From: Gremmenia infestans
Lineage: Eukaryota > Ascomycota > Leotiomycetes > Helotiales > Hamatocanthoscyphaceae
Reading direction: 5' to 3'
DNA: 64,000 bases
NCBI GenBank assembly: GCA_032629725.1
Contig: JAFEVB010000012.1
Location: 248,001-312,000 of the forward strand
The position numbers and the translations under genes are program-made. Each line of letters opens with the position of its first letter. The first letter of the stretch is position 1. Positions 54,928-64,000 of the stretch are shown piece by piece. The notes under the pieces were generated by a model. The model saw nothing but the letters and a program-made list of their open reading frames with translations, made no database searches and had not been told where the DNA came from.

Positions 54928-57900
54928 TCATGCGGCACCATTTAAGACAACACCGGGAACTTGACCTGAAGCGGCTGCGGCGGCGGCTGCCTCGGCGTTG
55001 GCGATCAGTGCGTCGGCTTGTTGTACAGCTTGTTGGATGGTGTTTTGCTCTTCGGCACTGAGGTTGCCTGTGAGGGACGAGTAGAGCTGGGGCTGTTCAT
55101 GCTGCATTTCTAGGTATTGTTAGTATTGTGTACATGATCCTACGGGCGGTGAATTACTAAGAAGGGCTTCTTTGAAGAGGAAATAGGGTTCAATCTTGTC
55201 AAGTGGGGTCTCGAGAAGGCTTTCTTCCCCCAATTCATCGTCTGAATCGTGGTCTTCCAGATTTTGGAATTTTTGGGCCTGGCAAGAGGTCAGTACATTA
55301 CTGATGAAGGGGTAGGTAGTTTATTTGCCTCTTCGTTCAAGAAGTCAAGGTAAGCGGTGCTTTCATCCTTGGCATCTGTCTCTTCTTCAGGTTCGGTTTC
55401 TTCATTCCACGCTGTGTCATCCCCTGCCCAGTCCTCTTCGTCATCGTCATCATAGGCTGACCCATCAAGTGGGAAGTCATCCTTCAAGATTTCGTCACGT
55501 TCTGTACATATGTTAGGCCAACTCTGCACAAAGAGGAGAAGACTTACTCTTCTGGGCGGCTGGTAGTGTTTGGAAGAGCCGTACGATACCCTATTTGTTG
55601 TTAGCTAAAGTAAATAGAAAACATGGGCAAGCACTCACTTGTAACAACCTCGGCCAACCAGTTTGGACACTCGCAGGAACTTGGTCAACGTTGAGGGTGA
55701 GCAGCGCAACAATAGCAGCGATTGACAGCTTCTTGTCATGCACTCTAGTGAAGCTGTCGATACTTGAAAACCACAAGCTAAAGAATTTGTTGGTCCAGCC
55801 TTTAGCCTCCAGAACATGTAAAGCCAATACCTAAAGGCGCGTCAGTGACAATATTCATTAATTTTTTGGCATTTATGAACTCGACATTCTTACCGGATTG
55901 TAGTAAATGGCATTAATGACCATCTCCATCAAGTGGATTTTATATGACTTGACCTTGACCTCGTTGCTAGTCAAAGTGCGCATCGCCATTTCAACCTGTT
56001 GAGCATTAGTAAAAATGCGAGATAACAACATTCGATGAGTCTTACAAATGCAACAACGTAGTTATCAGCATGACCACGAAGACTGAGCATTATACCCTCG
56101 GCCAATTTGCAAGCACAGATCCTGTCTACTCCCCCGACCTTTTCATCGGCAAACATGTCGGATACCATGCCGAACATGGCCTCGAGATACTGTGGAGTTT
56201 CTATAAGATGTTGTTGACCGTATTGAACAAAGTTATCAAGCGCCGGGAGCATGTCCTCGAGATAAAGTTCGGCCCCTGCCTTAAAGGTCGCATGGATGAG
56301 CTCAAAAGCCTGCCACATCACTGGGGAAATAGATTTGGCGGCGAACGTGCAGCTGTCGATGATCTCGAATACCTCGTTGTATAAATCTAACCCCGTTAGT
56401 AAGTTCTTCCATATCGAAAAGGTGTTCCGCTCACCGTATAATTTATTCTCCAAAGTAACCTTAATCACCGGCATAAGGATTGCCTCCATGTGGAGAAGGA
56501 CATCAGGGGTACTTTCCAAAGTAAGAATGAGAGTGCCAATTGTTTGTAGAACGCCAAGAGCAGTGATGCTTTTGTCATCCAGATAATCTCCATAACTCTC
56601 ATCATCATCACGCTTATCATTCTTCTCTAGAAGCTCTCGAACGATGCGTAAATATGTGTCTCGTAACTGCTCACTCAAAGCAACGGCAAATGGAGTCAGC
56701 TCAGCGGCGAATACTTCGACAAAGTCCTCCATAACATTAGACAATGCATCGACGTCGACCTCATTTGCAAGCCTCAATAGCTGTTGCATGATTTGAGGTA
56801 TATTCTGTTGCATATTTGTTCGGATTATATCATGTCTGATGAGGGGTTGAAGTGCAAGAGCAGCCTCGACTCGAACAGGGAGATCAGTGTCGCCCATACA
56901 TTCTAGAATGTTGCGATAGATGATAAGCAGGTTGTTCGGATCCTTGAAGTCCAACTGCTCGAACTTCTCAACGGTATCACAAGCTCGGGCCCTCAGAAAT
57001 CCCTGTGTACTGCGGAAGTCTGGGAAAACGTAGCGCACAAGGAAGTATTCTACTTGTTCCGCGATCGGACTCTTCTTCCCTAGAATGACACTGGATAATG
57101 TTCCGATCATCCGTAAAGCACCCTCCTTCGCAATATGGTTCTTGTTCGCATCCTCTGTCGTCTCGTATTCGTTCACAATAGTGTTGACGAATGTAAGAAT
57201 GGTGAAAGTATGCTTTCTCCGAACCTTTGTGAGTGTGACCAAGAAATTGGTTGCTGCAACATCGGGAGCCGAGATCTCTTCGTAATAATTAAGTTTGTGG
57301 TGGAGATACTCTTCAGGGTCTGTATCAAACTTCTCCACGTCGTCTGCCGTAAGGCACATAACTGGAAAGAGAAAATGCGTAACGAGTGTATCAAGATGTG
57401 GCTTGAGATGAGCCCACATCTCTTTGGGGCGAACACATTCATCTAAAAAGACAAGGGTATAGGACAAGCAAGGCCTGCTGAGCCAGGTTGTCTTCGCCAC
57501 CCATTTTTCGATTTGCTGAAGGTACCCCTTGAGAATTTCAGGGGCAAAATTGGCAGTGAACATTTTTGCAAACTCCGTGTAGTCGTCTCCATTGCCCTTC
57601 TGTAGTGATTGGGGGTTACCGTAGCTATAAAGAGTCAGCAATTGAAGTCAAGCCATCTCAAAATCCACCTACCGTACGAAAAGGCGATTCAAATTGAAGT
57701 ATGACCATTTCTTGGACTTCCACCAGTGATTTGCCTCACGATCGGCGGTATCTTCTGGTAAAGCACTCGCAGGAACCTCTTTCCCAACGGTATGGAGGAA
57801 CAATGTGCACCACCCAATGACGACCGTCTGTTCTCTGAGGGCGGTAGCCAGTTCAAACTAAAACTGTCAGCACTTCATTGCTGCTTCAAAATTCCTCCCT

Positions 57901-58658
57901 GAAACTCACGAAAGTTGCGTGCTTGTATGCCTTCAACACAATATGCAGCATTTCCCCTGCCTCATCGCTCTGCTCATTTACCAGCCCTTGCCCAATAGTC
58001 AACAGTCGGGGGAAGGTTGCTTCGACAATCTTATCAAAGTCGGCTCGATTTTCTCCTGATTTGAAGCGAAAGACGCGGCAAATAGCAAGCAGGCACTGTA
58101 AGCCTGCAAATATGGAAGCAGCATCGTTCGTATTCAGGAGCTGTATTGTAACATCGACGATCGAGGGCCACTTTTCGGGGAAATCATACTGAAGTATCTT
58201 TTGGAGGATGGGAACAAGCTGCTGTCGTATTTGGGGAGGGGAGGATGCTAGGGTTGGCAGCAAGCGTTCACGAAACCTATGCTTCTCATCATCCGATATA
58301 GCCTTATTCTGTGGGAAATCCTCGCTCGGTGCCCATCCCCTTGTGACTCGGTTCTTCAGGTAAACAACGGCTGTGGCTGTGCGTTAGTATCTTCGAGGGG
58401 TAGTGGGACGTGTGCGCGTGCGCGTGCGTACTTGATAGACGGATTGGGCCTTCTTGCTCGGCTTGGAGGATATCGAGAAGGGCATCGGTGAAGCCTGGAT
58501 GTTCTTCTGCCTGCAAAAGATAGTGTCAATATAGGGAACTTGTAAAATGCTCGGGAATGCATGCGTACGGTCTTCAGGTCCAGTTCAGCACGGCGACGAG
58601 CGTCAGCATCTGCGTCAAGGGTCGCGACGATGCGATCTCGTAATACGGCAACATCCAT
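54928..58658 (-). CDS. SXM1: Importin-beta family nuclear transport receptor SXM1/importin-7
   Basis: Twelve exons (58569-58658, 58432-58510, 57910-58376, 57673-57857, 56435-57624, 56046-56386, 55894-55995, 55639-55830, 55548-55590, 55329-55501, 55158-55278, 54928-55109, minus strand) give 1054 residues, close to yeast Sxm1 (944) and importin-7 (1038). The N-terminus matches the importin-beta Ran-binding start: RRRAELDLKTAEEHPGFTDA then TAVVYLKNRV and FPEKWPSIVD. The body is HEAT repeats, and near the end there is the acidic insert (DDDDEEDWAGDD) seen in importin-7/8. These receptors carry ribosomal proteins, histones and other basic cargo into the nucleus with RanGTP. The ATG at 58656-58658 gives the expected first helix. 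Intron 55279-55328 starts with GC, and intron 56387-56434 is 48 bases with no stop. Confidence 0.93.
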
Positions 58659-60055
58659 GGCTACGGTATGAACGTGCCGTTCTTTCAGGGTTTGTAAAGC
58701 AAGAGATACAGCCAAATGGAGGGGAAGAGGCTTGCGCTCAAGGAAGTTGAAGTTGTGGTGGGTGGTAAATCTTCGGCTAGCGTAGGCAGGGACCGTCTAC
58801 AGCAAAAAAATTATCAAATTTGTTCTACTGTCAATAGGTTGAGTTCGGTAGGTACGTGGGGAACGTTTCTTCTTTTTTGATATCAACACAGCCTCGCATG
58901 AACAGGCACAGAAGATGATGACATAAGGGACAGAGAAGTGTAATAATGGGTTTCGAGTATCGGGGAAAGAGAATAAATGCCTGTTTCGGCGTGTCTCCTT
59001 CCTTCCTCTTGCATTGTGAAGGATCTCGGTTGATCTATAAACGGCACAATGCAAATATAGTTACAGTATAATGCAACTTTGTTATTATTTCTTTTGTAAA
59101 TTTGTCCTGAATCTGGCGTTGATTAATATAACTTATTCAAGGACTACACATTTACAACCAGTAGATGGACGAACATTCAAAGTGCCGATTGCGCCCCACG
59201 TACTGGATCATCAATCAAAATACTCGAATTGTTTCAGGATCAAGCTTTCCAAGGCAACGGATAGAGGATACACTTCCTCGTCAATCTTCTCGTGGTCCCA
59301 GTGTCCGAACCAGCGGAACAGACACGTGCAAGCCGTGGAAGTTGTGGAAGCCAGCATGCAAAGAACAGACTCGTGCATTTGACTGCCTGTGCCAACGATG
59401 AGAACCCCTAGAACCCCGCCTTATGTCACACGTGGTGGAGGAAGAAGGGGATGGGGTACACGATATCGTAGTGGAAACATATATAGCATCGTCTCCAGAA
59501 CTCAGATAGCATTTACTATGTATAAATAGCTGTCTTTTAGTAACCATGCTCGTACCGTAATAATTCGAGGATTGGCAGCTGAGTTCTGATCAGAACTGGG
59601 TGCCCAGGACAAGATTTGGAAACAATCGCCTTGTCATTAGAAGTGTGTTATCCCCTTGATGAACTTCTTGGCCTGCTTTAGAACTAAGTATCTGTACCTA
59701 TATCCAAATATCCTAATTAGCTAGGTTTATACTCGGGATCCAGGAGTAGCAGTTTTAGCGCTTCCGGCTATGACTTCCTAATTGGTATGTAGGTAGGTAT
59801 GCAAGCCCGATGTGCACAGTCTTGAAGAACAGAGACAGCGACTGAGCATTGCGAGTAGTAGGATACAATACTTGGAAACATTTTCTTCCATGTGCTAAGA
59901 TAAGAATAAGTATAAGTACCGTTTCCCTTCTAACTTGCCTTCTGTTTTCCTTTCGCCTCGAACTATTCGAAGTCTCTTTTAGTAAGCCTCCCCCTACCTG
60001 GCACAAGTCATTTGAATTCAAAGTCCTGCCTTTAACACTTGACTTTATTATTGCC
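58659..60055. other. Divergent promoter interval
   Basis: Between SXM1 (minus) and the amine oxidase (plus). No gene is supported; frames are short. CTAGGTTTATACTC and TAGGTAGGTA words occur near 59722 and 59787. The bases just before 60056 read as a leader. Confidence 0.5.
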
Positions 60056-62680
60056 ATGGCTACACACAATTTAACTACAGGCCTTGTGCGATCAGACGGG
60101 CCAGAGGCATCTTCGGGCACGATACCCCATCCACTCGACCAACTGACCGTTGCCGAAGTTAATCTGGCTCGCGAGGCTATCCTGAAAGCCCGAGGTAACA
60201 CTGTAGCGGTCAATTTTCGATCAATATTTCTAGAGGAACCACCTAAGAAAGAACTGTCACAGTTCCTTGACCTTGAACATTCTGATATAGTGTCATTGCA
60301 GACTCCTCGACCAGCTCGCCGCGCAACAGCTCAATACGATGTGGTTTATGGTGATAAGAACCATGAATACACGGAATCTTGTGTGGAGATCGCTTCGGGG
60401 ATGGAAGTCGAGAAAAGAGTAGTTGATAAGGTGCATCATGCCAGTTTGACTACGTATGACCTGTTCGATTCTTATATCTTCACGGCATTTGCTGACTTGC
60501 ACATAGTCATGAGTTCGCAGCATTCACAGAAGCTTGTTTTGCCTCTCCTCTCTATAAACAGGCCATCGCTGACTTTGACCTTCCCGAAGGCTTCGTCATC
60601 ACTATTGATCCGGTGAGCATTTGCGCTACCATTTCTGAAATCGAGGCACAAAGTTGCTGTCTTCTGTCTGTCCAAGATAGCTCCTAAAGAGCGGCCCGTT
60701 CTATTTTTTATTTTCAAAAACTTATCTCTCAATCTTTGAGATCCAAGTAATCTTACAATCACTGACTTGTAAGTAGTGGCCTTATGGAGGCGATGGAGAG
60801 ATTGTTCCACGTTATACGCAGGGTCTGTGTTTCGCACGAGACATTCGATCTGGAAATGAGGATTCTAACCATTACTCTTATCCACTTCCATTGATTCCAG
60901 TGATGGATACGTATAGTCATGAGGTTGTACGAATTGACAGATTAGCTACGGGTGGGAAAGATGATAGGCTAACTTACGGGACGCACAAAAATAATGTACT
61001 GGACCACTGCTCACCCGGCGAGTATATTCCCGAACTGCTTTCTCAGCAGCTCCGCTCGGATGTTAAGCCCCTGAACGTTGTTCAACCCGAAGGCCCATCT
61101 TTCCAAGTCAACGGTAACCTGATAGAGTGGCAAAAATGGAGGTTTCGAGTTGGATTCAATCCTCGTGAAGGTGCCACTATCCATGATGTTCACTATGATG
61201 GCCGGAGTGTATTATATAGGCTTAGTCTGAGCGAAATGACCGTCCCGTACGGAGATCCAAGACCCCCTTTCCACCGAAAACAAGCATTTGATTTTGGAGA
61301 TGCTGGTGCTGGGCGTGCGGGGAACAACCTCTCCCTAGGATGCGACTGTCTAGGGGTCATTAAATACTTCGATACTGTGTTGACAGAGGCCGATGGAACG
61401 GCTAGCTTAGCCAAGAATGTCGTATGCTTGCACGAGCAAGACAATGGGATCGGCTGGAAGCATACGAACTTTAGAACGCAAAGGGCGGTCGTAACTCGAC
61501 TTCGTGAACTTGTTGTCCAGTTCATTATCACTCTAGCGAATTACGAATATATCTTCGCATTCAAGTTCGACCAAGCTGGAGGCATCACTTTCGAGACCAG
61601 AGCTACTGGTATCGTCAGCGTTGTTAACATTGATCCAGGAAAGACAAGTCCGTGGGGCAACGTTGTATCATCTGGTGCCTTGGCGCAGAATCACCAGCAC
61701 ATATTCTGCCTCCGCATTGATCCGGCTATTGATGGCCAGAAGAACACTGTTTTTACAGAAGAGTCGCTACCTATGCCAATGTCTAAAGAGCTCAACCCAT
61801 ATGGAAATGGATATGAAGTAAGCGAAAGTCCTTGATTGTTCAAAGTCTGATATATACTCTCAGGTGGGATTGACACTTTAGTATTGAGGTTGACTGACTC
61901 TCTCGACAGGTCAGACAAACACCGATCAAGAAATCACAATTTTTCGATGCTTCACCAATGACAAATTTAACTGTCAAAATGACCAATCTGTCGAAGTTGA
62001 ACCCCATTTCCGGAAGGCCCGTTAGCTACAAGTTTATTCCTACGGCCTCGCAGCTGATGCTGGCACATCCCGATAGCATCATGGCAAAGAGAGGTGAGTT
62101 TTTTTCGCTTCCAGAGAACGTCTTGAATAGTGTGGAACATTTCCTCTTGGCCGTCCTGAATACTGGGCCCAATTTTCCAAAGAGCCATGCTGATTACATA
62201 TTCTTCTACAGCCCAATTCGCACAACATCATGTCTGGGTAACGAAGTACAAAGATGGCGAGTTTTGGGCCGGTGGAGAATTTACGAACCAATCCCAAAAA
62301 GAGACTGATGGAGTAGCGGCTGCTGTAGCAAGAAACGATAATGTGGAAAACGAGGATGTAGTCGTATGGAACACCTTTGGACTCACTCATAACCCTAGAG
62401 TTGAGGACTGGCCTGTGATGTAAGAACTACTTTTACATTCCTTTTGAGGGTGTGACTCTTTACTAACTGAGCTAGGCCCGTGGAAATTCATCAGATCCAC
62501 CTTCGACCAGCAGATTTCTTCACTGCAATCCCAGCTATAGACGTACCAGGCTCAAGAGATACGGTCTCGGTGCTTGCTCCCGGTTCAGAAGGATGTTGCG
62601 AGAGCGGCGAGGTCCAAAAGGCAGCGAGCTCTCATCTTCAGGGCGCTGGGCCAGATCTTGATCCTAAGAGCAACTTGTGA
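60056..62680 (+). CDS. Copper amine oxidase (primary amine oxidase)
   Basis: Six exons (60056-60453, 60507-60612, 60777-61817, 61910-62093, 62212-62419, 62476-62680) give 713 residues, normal for the family. The cofactor-forming Tyr lies in N-Y-E-Y at about residue 424 (NYEYIFAFKFDQAGG), converted to topaquinone with copper. Copper ligands: H-x-H in NHQHIFCLRIDP and the third His in LTHNPRVEDWPVMP. The catalytic Asp is in AFDFGDAGAG. It deaminates primary amines to aldehyde, NH3 and H2O2. No signal peptide is seen; the C-terminus SNL is a weak peroxisomal-type (PTS1-like) ending, so peroxisome or cytosol. Intron 2 (164 bases) is longer than the rest; all phases agree. Nitrogen control is usual for these enzymes but no site was checked. 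Confidence 0.93.
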
Positions 62681-64000
62681 TTATTGCAAAGTCCAGAAAT
62701 GGTACTTTGATTCAAGAGACACCTGAAACGGAAGAGAGCGGTGGACCCGTCATATATGTTACCCTATGATGACTAGGTGGCCAATGCCACGAAAATCTTC
62801 TTTTAGTTGTTGTCTAGAAGCTGAGATGATGGCGTTCTGCTGAGCATTGGTAGAGTTAAGAATAAATGAGAACATCCATTCGATCTAGCTGCTATTCGAA
62901 GTCTTTCTGGTTCGCGTTACTCTAAGTTGCTCCAGAACGAGTGCTGTATTTCTACACGGTCCAGGAATCGACGTCATACATTAGTATATTACGCTGTTCG
63001 GAGCATGGACGGTTTCAATGTCTTAGCCCAGTAGGCAGTTCAGGAACGCGGGGCCCTTAAAGAACGGTGCCCCTGCATTTTCGCTTTACTGTAGTAGTCG
63101 ACCAAAGAACTTCTACGATGGGGGGCCGGGCTAAAATGGGACAAATTAATGTTTACACTTAAGATCTGTTTTAGATACATAGAGAATTTCCCCACATTAT
63201 GATATATCGGGGGAAAACTGGATGGGTATCTACATAGAGTCATCGTCAATACAACGGCTATGCAAGAACGCATCCCCAAGACACGAATAAATCCGAATCG
63301 CCAAATCTTGGTCACACCCGGATTCTTTTGGTTCTTCAAAGTGGTGCAAGTGAGTGTTCCTTTGGCATTATGCTTAATCAACCATTCCTATGACATTCTT
63401 CGGGTTTTCTTTTTATAGCTTTACCCAGCAACTCTGGAAATCCCATAGCTGAATGGGTAGTACGGTATTGACTGGTCTAAATATGAGGTTGTTCCTTCCT
63501 ACCCACATCCCTCTCCACTCAGCTTCCAAGCAATCTAAAATGCTATCCTTTAATACGCTTCTAACATCAATCTCTTCTGGTAAATCACAGCTTTATATAC
63601 AATATTTTACAAGATTCTAACTCCCAAAATCCTCGCTCCCTCCATCCTAGCAGATGAGAGCTATAAAGTCCACTCTTGTCCAGCCATCACGAAAAAACGA
63701 CAAGCAAAGGCTGCCCAGCACCACCCCAGCCTTTTGCACCCAACCACAATGCATCTTGCTCTCGGAGCTGGACGCACCCTGCGACTGCTCCAAGACTGTT
63801 TTTATAGAAACCGACTACATACCTTGCACAACCACTTTTCGGTTTAATTTCAACGCTGTGCCGTTAGACTTAGCAGAGCACTTTGTTATTTGTAATTAGA
63901 TGATACGGAATCATATTATTGAAGAGGAAATTCACGTTGGGACTTTGAACCAAGAGCTTTGTGTGATGGGGTCGTGCATTCGTGCCTATAGACGAGTAGC
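62681..64000. other. Right-hand intergenic interval
   Basis: No clear gene. A plus frame at 63654-63899 (81 codons from an ATG) has six Cys, including PCDCSKTVF, but no other support, and it has no signal peptide. A minus frame (63040-63381) has no coding logic. The next gene is presumably outside the window. Confidence 0.4.

Noticed and set aside
63654..63899. 81-codon plus frame with six Cys, possible small secreted protein
   Set aside because: No signal peptide, no neighbouring exons, and an A-rich upstream region without clear promoter signs; noted only in the interval entry.
1..64000. Search for tRNA, rRNA, CRISPR, prophage or bacterial operon features
   Set aside because: None seen; the intron-rich gene structure and families are fungal throughout.

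Overview
This is nuclear DNA of a filamentous ascomycete (Pezizomycotina; a Leotiomycete is my guess, not something I can prove from the window). The signs are genes broken by many 43-100 base introns with GTRNGT donors, CTRAY branch sites and YAG acceptors, together with fungal families: an ApsA/Num1 cortical anchor, Zn2Cys6 and C2H2 regulators, CYP52 and CYP61 P450s, and 2EXR proteins. Nothing bacterial, viral or CRISPR-like was seen, and I found no tRNA or rRNA gene. Exon limits were deduced by matching splice phases by hand; coding lengths quoted are for those models.

Left part (1-20 kb): a 5'-truncated Ala/Ser-rich repeat protein; a gene-poor stretch with a possible split gene; a small Pro-rich protein; an orphan three-exon gene; a Ser/Gln/Ala-repeat single-pass membrane protein; a five-exon cytochrome P450; a two-finger C2H2 factor (minus strand); a 2.3 kb gene-free stretch; then two tandem minus-strand orphans, an acidic 560-residue protein with a PPSY motif and a 592-residue glycosylated membrane protein.

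Middle part (21-33 kb): a plus-strand run of four genes, namely a Zn2Cys6 factor, an ERG5-type sterol C-22 desaturase (CYP61), a CYP52-type fatty acid/alkane hydroxylase and an MFSD10-like MFS transporter, followed by a minus-strand bZIP factor. A regulator, two lipid-acting P450s and an exporter side by side could be a functional neighbourhood, but no backbone synthase is present, so a biosynthetic cluster is not supported.

Right part (33-64 kb): remnants of 2EXR/F-box-like genes; a DUF1993 protein; a 2OG-Fe(II) prolyl-4-hydroxylase-like enzyme; a clear 663-bp transposon of Mutator-MITE type with 70-bp inverted ends and a perfect 9-bp target duplication; PET191 (cytochrome oxidase assembly); a steryl-ester-hydrolase-type lipase; a Cys-containing micro-protein; ApsA/NUM1; CWC24 (splicing); an intact 2EXR protein; the importin-beta SXM1 with 12 exons including a GC-AG intron; and a copper amine oxidase.

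The best-supported unusual items are the MITE at 37591-38253, the decayed 2EXR copies next to it, the nested inverted repeats in front of the ERG5-like gene, a repeat-laden long intron in the neighbouring Zn2Cys6 gene, and two atypical introns in SXM1.
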